From Streptomyces halobius (GTDB taxonomy: Bacteria; Actinomycetota; Actinomycetes; Streptomycetales; Streptomycetaceae): a stretch of 64,000 nucleotides of DNA. Location: positions 4,774,001 through 4,838,000 of the forward strand of contig NZ_CP086322.1 in the NCBI RefSeq assembly GCF_023277745.1. Reading direction: 5' to 3'. A program made the position numbers and the translations under genes. The notes under the pieces were generated by a model that saw nothing but the letters and a program-made list of their open reading frames with translations, did no database searches and was not told the origin of the DNA. This document shows, piece after piece, positions 56,846 to 64,000 of this stretch; the stretch's first letter is position 1, and every line of letters starts with the position of its first letter.

Positions 56846-57175
56846 GTGCAGCCTCTGGCGTTCTTCGACCTAGACAACACCCTCATCGCCCGGCAGACCG
56901 CCGTGTCGGAATGGCTGGACGATTTCAGCGCTGAGCTCGGGTTGGATGCAGCAGCGCGTCATCGGATGGCCGAGACGCTGAGCGCCCGAGCCTTTCCCGA
57001 AGACTTCGCCCGATTGCGCTGTGAGCTAGGGCTCGCAGTATCCACGGGCGACCTGTGGCGCGCGTACGTCGACGGCATCACGCGTCGGGCAGTCTGTCGC
57101 CCTGAGGTGCTCGAAGGGCTTATACAGATGCGTGCCAGCGGCTGGGCGCTGGCCAACGTCTCGTCCGGCGTCTGA
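56846..57175 (+). pseudogene. HAD-family phosphatase, truncated
   Basis: 109 residues from GTG. HAD motif I FFDLDNTLIARQTAVSEWLD is intact, followed by the helical cap (LGLDAAARHRMAETLSARAF, DLWRAYVDGITRRAVCRPEV) and the approach to motif II (GLIQMRASGWALANVSSGV); there the gene stops, lacking motifs II, III and IV. It abuts a transposase relic on the other strand, which probably truncated it. Confidence 0.75.
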
Positions 57176-57179
57176 GCCG

Positions 57180-57344
57180 GGGCGCCAGCGCGGGCCGCAG
57201 GGCCGCCGCCATGCGAACGGTGTAACGGCTGATCCGCACCGGCCTGCCGTCGGCGTCGATGCGCTCCTGCTGGGCCAACTTGCGTACCCTCGCACCTCGC
57301 TGACGCTGGGTCAGGCCCAGTTCTGCGGCCTCGCGGATGAGCAT
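57180..57344 (-). pseudogene. Transposase N-terminal helix-turn-helix relic
   Basis: Reverse strand: MLIREAAELGLTQRQRGARV, KLAQQERIDADGRPVRISRYT is the N-terminal helix-turn-helix region of Mu/IS481-like DDE transposases (REAAD..LT.RERG..VR.LA......DG.PVR.SR.T). The catalytic domain is missing. No terminal inverted repeats could be found by eye. Confidence 0.6.
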
Positions 57345-58078
57345 GTAGCGGCTGTCAGGAACAACCCGCCGAAGAGCAGAGGCCGTTGGTGTCGACCGAC
57401 GATCAAGGCCAGGTCGGCGACAGTAACCGCCCAGGGCTCACCGCGGCGGCCGGTTGCCACGGCGACACCTCGCCGACATCCGGCCAGCGCGAAGCCGTGG
57501 CCTTCCAGGCCCCGACCACGGCCGCCACCGCGTCCGCGAACCGGCTCGCTGATGCGGCGGGCGGGACCGGACCCGGGCCGGTTCCGACCAGCAACACCGT
57601 GAAGTACACGCGAACGTGCTCGGTCCGTACATGCGATGCCCCACAGCCCGAACAACGGGCCCACCGCGGCCGGCACCCTCATGACACCGTCAGCACCCCG
57701 CAGCACGCGATGCCCCGCCCAGCCCCACGGCGCGAGCACACCCCCGCTCTCCGGACACTCGACCCGCCCGCCAACAACCTGGCCTCGGCCCGGGCCGCGT
57801 CCGCCTTCCCGCCCCTGACCTGCGGATTCACGGCAGCGCGGTCAGAGGCGTTTTCGACTTTCGACCGCGGGCAACACATCGCTGCGCACCACTCGGCGTT
57901 GTTGCGGGCGGCGGCCGACTATGACCTGCTTCGGTGTCGTCACGAGTGCGGATCATGGCCTGTCCCGGGCCGGTGGTCGAACGCTTTTCCCGTTGCTTGC
58001 ATGATGGCCGCCCCGCCCGAGGGCCCGCCGGCCGGTTCCGGGCAGACATGTGGGTGTCCCTGCGTCCCCGCTGTGCCG
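57345..58078. other. Gap without recognisable genes
   Basis: GC-rich with several open frames on both strands but no protein motif, no good ribosome sites, and no strand with a convincing codon pattern. Probably decayed DNA of the element zone. Confidence 0.5.
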
Positions 58079-59494
58079 TCAGATTCCCACCGGCGCCCCT
58101 CCCGCCCCGGCCGCGAGCAATTCACCCATCGTGTCGGCGAAGGACTGGACGACCTGCTCGGCGTGCGGCGTGGCGGGATGGCGCGAGCGCAGAAAGACTC
58201 CCTCGTGCGTGCGCGAGACCCAAAACTGCGCGTCGTCGGCCGTGGTCACGCTGCTGACATGGTGCGCGTTGCACGCGAGGTGGCTCTCCGAGCCGGGGAA
58301 CCGGCGGTAGTCGATGTACGAGACCATGAATACGTCGTCCCTGGTCCGCCGGACATCGCCGCCCAGCGCGGTGAGGACCTGTGCGACCGGCCGCTCGGCC
58401 AGCCTCAGCGCCTCCCGGAAGGCCGCCCGCGTCCGGGGTGAGCCCTCGGCGACCCCAGCTGCCCCGCCGATGTCCACGGTGAGTGGTGCCACCGTGGTGA
58501 ACCAGCCGACTGCGTTCTCCCACCGCTCCTCGTACCGGGTGTGGAGCGGTGTGCACAGCCTGACCACCTCCCCGCCGCCGAGTCGGCGCGCGGCAAGTCC
58601 CACGGCGGTCAGCGCCCCGGAGAAGACGTTACCGCCGGCCGCACGGCAGCGGCGCTCGAACTCCGCGGCGCCCTCGGCGTCCAGCAGCCGGCGGCAGTCG
58701 GTGCCCTGGGGCGCCCGCTCCCCGGCCGGCACTCCCAGGTCGAGTGGGAAGGACGGGGTCGTGCCGCCGCACGCGGCGAAGAACTCCCCCCACCGCGCGA
58801 TCACCGGATCGGACCGGTCCGGCGCCGGCCCGGCGGCCCGCTCCTGCTCGACCGCGCAGTACTCGACGAAGCTGCCTGTCTCGGGCAGGAGGTCCGGTGC
58901 CGGGATTTCCCCGGCGGCGTGGACGGCGTAGCTCTCGCGGATCTCGTGCACGGCGATGGCCAGCGAGTAGCCGTCCATGTTGCAGTGGTCGAACCCGCAG
59001 AACACGGTGGCCCCGCCAGGCCGCAGGATCGCGGAGAAGAAGTAGGTCGGCCAGCCCAGCGGCCGGCAGGTCTCGTCCAGCCGCCGGGCGAGCCGCCCGC
59101 GTACCTCCTTTGGTCCGACGTACTCCTCGGCGTCCCCGACCACCAGTTCGACCTTCTCGGCGGGAAGCACGAAGCGTTCGGCACCCGGCGGTCCCTCGGG
59201 GGCCGCCCGGAAGCCGCTGCGCAGCGTCTCGTGCCGGCGGACCCATTCCTCGAAGGTCGCCCGCAGGGCGCCGGTGTCGATCGGTCCGCCGGTGATGTCG
59301 AAGGCGCACGCCAGCCAGTGCCGCGGGCTCCCCGGGGCGCGGTCGGCGGTCCGCAGGTGGAACCGCTGGTTGAACGAGGGCGGGATGGTCGAGGCGACCG
59401 CGGTGTCCGCCACGGCCAGGGTGGCGGGGGACGGCACGAACTCCACCACCCGGCCGGGTTGCGGCAGGTAGCGGTCCATCGTGGTGACGCGCAC
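58079..59494 (-). CDS. Stand-alone condensation-domain (acyltransferase-like) protein, second of pair
   Basis: 471 residues from GTG 59494 (ATG 59479 possible). It has the condensation/CoA-dependent acyltransferase fold: ALRATFEEWVRRHETLRSGF early in the protein, catalytic HxxxDG in CGFDHCNMDGYSLAIAVHEI near residue 170, FPLDLGVPAGERAPQGTDCR, and the latch region VVRLCTPLHTRYEERWENAVGWFTTVAPLTVDI (equivalent to the NRPS C-domain W/F-x-x-x-V-P-L segment). No adenylation, carrier or thioesterase domain is attached or nearby. It starts 3 bp after its paralogue ends, so the two are co-translated. Possible job: amide or ester formation between acyl and acceptor substrates delivered in trans. Confidence 0.88.
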   Translation of the reverse strand: MRVTTMDRYLPQPGRVVEFVPSPATLAVADTAVASTIPPSFNQRFHLRTADRAPGSPRHWLACAFDITGGPIDTGALRATFEEWVRRHETLRSGFRAAPEGPPGAERFVLPAEKVELVVGDAEEYVGPKEVRGRLARRLDETCRPLGWPTYFFSAILRPGGATVFCGFDHCNMDGYSLAIAVHEIRESYAVHAAGEIPAPDLLPETGSFVEYCAVEQERAAGPAPDRSDPVIARWGEFFAACGGTTPSFPLDLGVPAGERAPQGTDCRRLLDAEGAAEFERRCRAAGGNVFSGALTAVGLAARRLGGGEVVRLCTPLHTRYEERWENAVGWFTTVAPLTVDIGGAAGVAEGSPRTRAAFREALRLAERPVAQVLTALGGDVRRTRDDVFMVSYIDYRRFPGSESHLACNAHHVSSVTTADDAQFWVSRTHEGVFLRSRHPATPHAEQVVQSFADTMGELLAAGAGGAPVGI

Positions 59495-59497
59495 GAC

Positions 59498-60952
59498 TCA
59501 CGCCGTCTCGGGCGTCGGCAGCGGCGCACCGATCCGGTACTCGCCGGTCCGCGCGACCTCGCGCAGCACGTGCCCCAGATGATCGAAGAAGCGGGGCACA
59601 TTGGCCTGGGCCACCTCGGTGTCCGGGTACCGGGTCTTGAGGTAGGTCCTGTCCCACAGGCGGTTGACCCAGATCGGTACTTCACCACTGCTGCCAGGAC
59701 CGACCAGGGCGTTGCAGTTCGCGGCCGCCCAGTCCCGGGAGCCGGGCGCGTGCCGGAGGTCCATGTAGGACACCATGGGCAGCACCGCCGTGGCATCGGA
59801 CTGCACCGGCAGTCCCGGGAGCAGCTCCGCCACCCGCAGCGGGGAGACCCCCGCCAGGCCGTGGGCCGCCACGAAGGCCTGCTGTGCGCGACCGACGACC
59901 TCGCCGAACCTGCCGAAGCCGGCCTGGCCGTCCGCCACCGGGAACTCGATCGGCACCAGATTGACGAACCAGCCCTGCGTCTGCTGCCAGCGTGGTTCAT
60001 CCCTGGTGTGCACGACACTCAGCCCGCGGTACGACGGGTGGCCGCCCAGCTCGTACCCGCTGATGGCGACGGCCGCGAGCAGGCCGGCAGAGAACCCGGC
60101 GCCATGCCCCTTGCAGGCTGCTGAGAAGGCGTCGGCCTCCCGTGCTGAGAGCAGGTCCATGCCGATCGACCGGCTGTCGTACGTGCCGCCCGGCTCCGTA
60201 CCGAGGTCCAGCGGGAAGCTCGGTGGCGGCCCGTCGAGAAAGAACTGCAGCCAACGGCCGACCTCGGGCGCTTGGGCGTCGATCCGCGCAGCCTGCTCGC
60301 GGTCGAGGGCGCAGAAGTCGACATAGCTTCCCACCTCGGGCAGTTCGGCCTCGGTCCCGGCCAGCTCCGCCTCGTACAGCGCACGCAGTTCGCTGAAGAC
60401 CAGCAGGGTGGAGAAGCCGTCCGTGTGGGCGTGGTCGACGGCGAAGTAGACGCTCGACTGTCTGCTCTCGCCGTTCCGGACCACGGCGCCGGCCACGAAC
60501 GGAGGCCAGCGCAGCGGATCCGTACCGGTGTCGAAACGCTGCATCAGACGCTCGCGTATCGCGAGGGAAGACGCCTGTCCGGCCAGGGCCACCGGTTCCA
60601 GCGACAGTTCGTCGGCGGGCAGCGCGTGCCGCCGCAGCATCCCGGCCCCCTCGTCCACCGTGAACCAGGTGAGGAAGGTGGGGTGGCGCCGGATCCACTT
60701 CTCCAGTGCCGCTGCCATGGCGGCGGTGTCCAGCCTCCCGGGCACGTCGAAGACGACACCCAGCCACGGCGACTGACTTCTGCCCGCCGCCTGGTTCGCC
60801 AGCCGCCGCCGGATGTGGTTCTCCTGCACGTAGGAGGGCGGCGCCGGATGGACCGGAGCTGCCGCCGCGGCCGCCAGCGCACTGGCGGAGACCTGGAATT
60901 CAACCAGCTCGCCGGATTCCGGGGCGTACTGGGTAATCGGCGTCATGAGCAT
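59498..60952 (-). CDS. Stand-alone condensation-domain (acyltransferase-like) protein, first of pair
   Basis: 484 residues; ATG 60952 preceded by GGAAAGGA. Same plan as its neighbour: MAAALEKWIRRHPTFLTWFT, HxxxDG as VYFAVDHAHTDGFSTLLVFS near residue 175, FPLDLGTEPGGTYDSRSIGM, LSVVHTRDEPRWQQTQGWFVNLVPIEFPV, and MVSYMDLRHAPGSRDWAAAN near the C-terminus, which matches FMVSYIDYRRFPGSESHLAC of the other. The two are clearly paralogues (shared motifs in the same order, equal length) but diverged. It is the promoter-proximal gene of the pair. Confidence 0.88.
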   Translation of the reverse strand: MLMTPITQYAPESGELVEFQVSASALAAAAAAPVHPAPPSYVQENHIRRRLANQAAGRSQSPWLGVVFDVPGRLDTAAMAAALEKWIRRHPTFLTWFTVDEGAGMLRRHALPADELSLEPVALAGQASSLAIRERLMQRFDTGTDPLRWPPFVAGAVVRNGESRQSSVYFAVDHAHTDGFSTLLVFSELRALYEAELAGTEAELPEVGSYVDFCALDREQAARIDAQAPEVGRWLQFFLDGPPPSFPLDLGTEPGGTYDSRSIGMDLLSAREADAFSAACKGHGAGFSAGLLAAVAISGYELGGHPSYRGLSVVHTRDEPRWQQTQGWFVNLVPIEFPVADGQAGFGRFGEVVGRAQQAFVAAHGLAGVSPLRVAELLPGLPVQSDATAVLPMVSYMDLRHAPGSRDWAAANCNALVGPGSSGEVPIWVNRLWDRTYLKTRYPDTEVAQANVPRFFDHLGHVLREVARTGEYRIGAPLPTPETA

Positions 60953-61465
60953 GATGTGATTCCTTTCCGCACTGCCATCCGGGCGGCCTGGTTCACCGGC
61001 CGGACAGCATGTGCCGCGGGGCAGGGCACAGCAATCCCGCGCGTTCGGGTTTTGGGCCCAGAGACGTCAGATGAAAGCCGTCAAGGAAGCGGCAAGGTGT
61101 GGATCACTGGTCGGGATTCATGTGGGCGTCCCGTGAAGCGGCGGCGCTACGTGCGCTTCGTCGGGGCGCGTCCGGCGTCCGGCACCACGTCAGTGTGGCT
61201 GCCCGCGGCCCGTACATCGGCGCCGGGCAGCCGGTACTGCCTGACTGGATCCAGGCCGGGCGGTTCCCGTCGTTCCTGAAAGGGCGTCGAAGTCGTGCAT
61301 GGTGAGGTTCACGAGCAAATCGGACGTTACTGAGAGGTTGGCCGGGATTGCAAGGTGCTTGATATGTGAGGTGTGCGCCGATCGCCGCCCATTAAATGGG
61401 CATAATTCCGGGCAAAGAGGGTGCTACCGTCGGTCGCATGAGACGAGAAACACCGTGAGGAAGCG
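60953..61465. other. Promoter region of the condensation-protein pair; palindrome at 61387-61401
   Basis: No convincing gene. The promoter of the pair should lie in 60960-61080 (leftward). GCCCATT-A-AATGGGC at 61387-61401 is a perfect 15-bp palindrome near the start of the small rightward frame at 61466. Confidence 0.5.
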
Positions 61466-61663
61466 ATGGCCCGCGAACTGGTGACTTCTCCATCACCACC
61501 CGCGTCCGCCGCGCCAGGGCGTGGGCGCAGTGGCCGAGTCAGAGCCAGGAGGCCGTCCGCGTGCCGTGTGCGCACCATGTGGCGCCCGCTGGAGGTGGGG
61601 CTGCGGGTGGCCGTCCGGCGCCGGACGTCCTCGAAGTCCCTTCGGTTGACCAGGGGGGCGTGA
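61466..61663 (+). CDS. Small basic open frame, doubtful
   Basis: 65 residues (MARELVTSPSPPASAAPGRG...), very rich in Arg. The ribosome site GTGAGGAAGCG before the ATG is good and a palindrome lies upstream, but the composition is what a shadow frame would give and no family is recognised. Confidence 0.25.
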   Translation: MARELVTSPSPPASAAPGRGRSGRVRARRPSACRVRTMWRPLEVGLRVAVRRRTSSKSLRLTRGA

Positions 61664-61730
61664 ACGGGCTGGTCGGGCGACGTCCTCAATCCCGGCGACG
61701 TGGACGGTCATCCCCGGGACACTGGCCGCC

Positions 61731-62460
61731 ATGGATGAGGTCAAGGTCGTCGTCGCCCATTCCGAGCGCGCGACCCTGCGCGTCGGCGACGTGTTCCTGA
61801 AGGTGGACGCCGATCAGGCGCGCATCGACGTCGAGGTCGAGGCGATGGCCCTGGCGCCGGTCCCGACTCCGGAGGTCCTGTGGCGCAAGCCGCCCGTGCT
61901 TGCGATCGCCGCCGTCCCGGCGACGGCACTCGGCCGTCTCGGTGAGCCGTCGACCGCGTCGTCGGCGGCGTGGGCCGCGGCGGGTGCCGCCATCCGGCAG
62001 TTGCACGAGGCGCCGTTGCCGCCCTGGCCCGGCCGGCGCCGCCGGGGTCCCGACGAGTTGGCGGCGGAACTCAACGGCGAGTGCGAGTTGCTCGTGACGA
62101 ACGGCGTCCTGCCCGTCGGACCTGGTCACCCGCAACCGCCAGGTCGCCGAGGCCGCGCTCCGGCCGTGGACTCCGGTGTTCACGCACGGCGACCTGCAGA
62201 TCGATCACGTCTTTGTCGACGGCGACGAGGTCACCGGCATCATCGACTGGTCCGAGGCGGGCCGGGGTGATGCCCTGTTCGACCTCGCCACCTTGACACT
62301 CGGACACGAGGAGCACCTGGGCGACGTCGTCGCCGGTTATGGCACCGACGTCGACCTCGACGTGATCCGCGCGTGGTGGTCGTTGCGAAGCCTGCTGGGG
62401 GTTCGCTGGCTGGTCGAGCACGGCTTCGACCCGTCCGCGCCGGGCTGTGAGGTCGACTGA
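61731..62460 (+). pseudogene. APH-family phosphotransferase with frameshift
   Basis: Frame 1 gives MDEVKVVVAHSERATLRVGD, VFLKVDADQARIDVEVEAMA (ATP-lobe Lys region), AAGAAIRQLHEAPLPPWPGR up to about 62117; then the protein continues one frame over: DLVTRNRQVAEAALRPWTPV, catalytic loop FTHGDLQIDHVFVDGDEVTG, metal motif IIDWSEAGRGDALFDLATLT, ending GFDPSAPGCEVD. All kinase elements exist, so one base change near 62117-62121 separates the halves. Aminoglycoside/other small-molecule kinase family; either a recent pseudogene or a sequencing error in a GC tract. Confidence 0.8.
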
Positions 62461-62529
62461 GATCCCGGATGTGAGGCTGCGCGGGCCCGCTGATATGAGT
62501 GCGTCTGACGCATCGAGCAGGCCATCTCC

Positions 62530-63212
62530 CAACGTCGCCAGCGCGGGCCCGCGCCGCCTGCGTGGAACTCGTCAACGCCGGCCAGGACAACGACGAAGCC
62601 TCCCTCGGGATCCGACTCCTGACCGACCTACGCGACGTTGTGTTCCGCGGCGCCGACCGCATGCCCACGGCCGCCATCCTCGAATGCCTGCTGGGCATGG
62701 ACGACGCGCCCTGGGGCGATCTGGACGACAAGCCGATCAACTCCCGCACCCTTGCGAAGTTGCTGGGGCAATACGTCACTCCGGCGAACAAGCCGATCAA
62801 GCCACGCGGCATCCGCACTGGCTCCGGCACTCCCAAGGGCTACTACGCAGACGATCTCCAGGACGCATGGACGCGGTACTGCCCTCCTCCCCCGGAAAGT
62901 CCGCAACAGCCGCAACATCCGCCACACCGCAGGTCAGCGGGAGTGAAAGTGTGGCGGATCCCCTTCCCGGCAGCCGCAACACGGTCCCGGAAGCCGCCAC
63001 GCACCTGCTCAAGGCCGTCGGCTGACCAGCCCGAACTCACCGGTGCTGCCGCACGCTCGCGCGGCGGCACCTATCCGCAACACAACCGCCATCCGCCACA
63101 AACCCAAGCCGCTGACCAGCAATGTTGCGGCGTGGCGGATGTTGCGGATCCCCAGAGAGCCCAGCCCAAGGAGTCGCAACATGGCACGCCACCAGATGCT
63201 CAAACTGCCTAA
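62530..63212 (+). pseudogene. DUF3631 (element replication protein) C-terminal fragment
   Basis: ARAACVELVNAGQDNDEASL, GIRLLTDLRDVVFRGADRMP, AAILECLLGMDDAPWGDLDD, RTLAKLLGQYVTPANKPIKP, GYYADDLQDAWTRYCPPPPE is the C-terminal domain of DUF3631 proteins, which carry the replication/primase function of many actinobacterial integrative elements. The N-terminal two thirds are missing (stop at 62472, 62496), and after about 62925 the frame departs from the expected Pro-rich tail. Its end overlaps the excisionase start. Confidence 0.75.
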
Positions 63213-63369
63213 AGTCCTCGAAGAGATCGACATAAGCCGCGCTGCCTTCTACCGCATGCGCGCCCGCGGCAAGGCACCCAAACTCATCAAGCTCCCGAAC
63301 GGCCAAATTCGCATCCGGCGAGCCGATCTCGATGCCTGGTGGGCCGACTGCGAACAGTCTGCCGCCTGA
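63181..63369 (+). CDS. Excisionase / AlpA-like helix-turn-helix protein
   Basis: 62 residues; AAGGAG lies seven bases before the ATG. LKLPKVLEEIDISRAAFYRM, RGKAPKLIKLPNGQIRIRRADLDAWWADCEQSAA is the MerR-like winged helix of element excisionases. It sits directly upstream of the integrase, the standard xis-int order. Intact, unlike its neighbours. Confidence 0.9.
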   Translation: MARHQMLKLPKVLEEIDISRAAFYRMRARGKAPKLIKLPNGQIRIRRADLDAWWADCEQSAA

Positions 63370-63382
63370 TCAGTCCAACACC

Positions 63383-63413
63383 GATGGGGCCTGCCGCACC
63401 GGCAGGCCCCATC
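63383..63413 (+). terminator. Hairpin terminator between xis and int
   Basis: 14-bp perfect arms GATGGGGCCTGCCG / CGGCAGGCCCCATC with a CAC loop, 14 bp after the excisionase stop. Confidence 0.88.
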
Positions 63414-63433
63414 TCCATGCCCCGGGGAGAACC

Positions 63434-64000
63434 GTGCTCACCTACGACGTGGAGTTCTGATCCATCCGCTCGCGGAAGAACCGCCCAAAACCCTTCGAGC
63501 TGCGCTGGCGCGTCGGCTCGCGCCCGCACTCGAAGAGCTACAAGACGTTCACCCAAGCCGACGGCCGCCGAGCCCAGTTGCTCACGGCGCTCCAGAATCG
63601 CGAGCAGTTCGACGTCGAAACCGGGCTGCCAGCGAGCGAACTTGACGCCCTCAACTGCCCTACGTGGTACGAACACGCCTGCACATATGCGCTAATGAAG
63701 TGGCCCAACATCGCCGCTCACCACCGGCAGAACATTGCCGAGTGGCGTTCCAGGCCGCCAGGAACACCCGAGGGGAGCTGATCCGCGACGAGAAGGGGGA
63801 CCCGGTTGCCCGGAAGGATGCAGAAGAACCACCGGAAGAGATCGCGAGGGCACTGGCCTGGATCGCCAAGCACTCGATCAAGGTGACCGATCTGAACGAC
63901 TCGGACACCCTGCGGCGAGCGCTCACGGCCTTGTCAATGAAGTTGTACGGCAAGAAGGCGGCTGAGAACACGGTCAGGCGCAAGCGAAGCTCCTTCAGCA
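63434..64000 (+). pseudogene. Tyrosine integrase with nonsense codon and frameshift (runs off window)
   Basis: GTG CTC ACC TAC GAC GTG gives MLTYDVEF, then TGA (63458-63460) where relatives have Trp, then SIRSRKNRPKPFELRWRVGS, KSYKTFTQADGRRAQLLTAL, REQFDVETGLPASELDALNC (arm-binding domain), WYEHACTYALMKWPNIAAHH. Near 63741 the frame shifts: AFQAARNTRGELIRDEKGDP, EEIARALAWIAKHSIKVTDL, ALTALSMKLYGKKAAENTVR (core-binding domain) to the edge. The catalytic RHRY part is beyond the window. Two lesions make a working integrase unlikely. Confidence 0.85.

Noticed and set aside
57345..58078. Open frames of 60-140 residues on both strands
   Set aside because: No motifs, no ribosome sites, compositions typical of GC-rich noncoding DNA.
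61099..61305. A 68-residue forward frame upstream of the condensation pair
   Set aside because: It lies in the likely promoter region, lacks a ribosome site and any family feature.

Overview
The window is chromosomal DNA of a Streptomyces species. The evidence is the very high G+C content with strong third-position GC bias, GTG and TTG starts, many MarR/TetR/ECF-sigma regulators, subtilisin-inhibitor and chaplin-era secreted proteins, a DUF397 protein, and a conserved core block upp - tadA-associated protein - tadA - tRNA-Ser(CGA) - sigF-like - sigN-like that I know from Streptomyces genomes. Gene names and family calls come from reading the proteins; no database search was possible.

Layout. 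1-4.2 kb: a PAS/GAF signalling protein running off the left edge, a proline iminopeptidase stump, a Tat-lipoprotein agmatine deiminase with its TetR regulator, and a secreted phospholipase A2. 4.7-8.2 kb: a DUF397 segment with a triplicated 60-bp unit reading in frame into an Lrp/AsnC regulator, then dimethylargininase (ddaH) and ornithine aminotransferase (rocD), an arginine-derivative catabolic unit. 8.2-14.3 kb: relic fragments (SulP transporter, methyltransferase, MFS, TetR), a MarR regulator divergent from a CYP-ferredoxin pair with a perfect operator-like palindrome, and a zinc-free L32 paralogue next to a COG0523 GTPase (zinc-starvation pair). 14.3-23.5 kb: the housekeeping block with two SigB-type sigma factors. 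24-32 kb: two drug-efflux units (MarR + DHA2 transporter with carboxypeptidase-regulatory repeats + YceI protein carrying the same domain; DHA2 transporter + TetR). 32-38.5 kb: a response regulator with a broken kinase, amidohydrolase, DUF2797, GlxA-type regulator, NAD(P)H oxidoreductase, and three tRNA genes with terminators. 38.7-48 kb: subtilisin inhibitor, a 1,522-residue PAS/degenerate-kinase/receiver scaffold, an acyl-CoA ligase, a serine hydrolase. 48-54.3 kb: a patchwork of gene fragments, an ECF sigma factor, a thiolase-fold lipid-transfer protein fused by ATGA overlap to a MaoC-DUF35-MaoC protein, a small secreted protein and a prim-pol protein.

54.3-64 kb is an eroded integrative-element zone: two degenerate copies of the 3' half of tRNA-Ser(TGA) 449 bp apart with an integrase C-terminal fragment between them, DUF6083, a HAD stump abutting a transposase stump, then an excisionase, a DUF3631 fragment and a second integrase with a nonsense codon at the right edge. 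Inside this zone sit two adjacent, co-oriented, stand-alone condensation-domain enzymes with no adenylation or carrier domains nearby: the best candidate here for an undescribed system.

A striking feature of the whole window is the number of short tandem repeats (9-60 bp units) and dispersed palindromic elements at gene edges, some of which have been taken into coding sequence (tadA, prim-pol, ddaH, DUF397).
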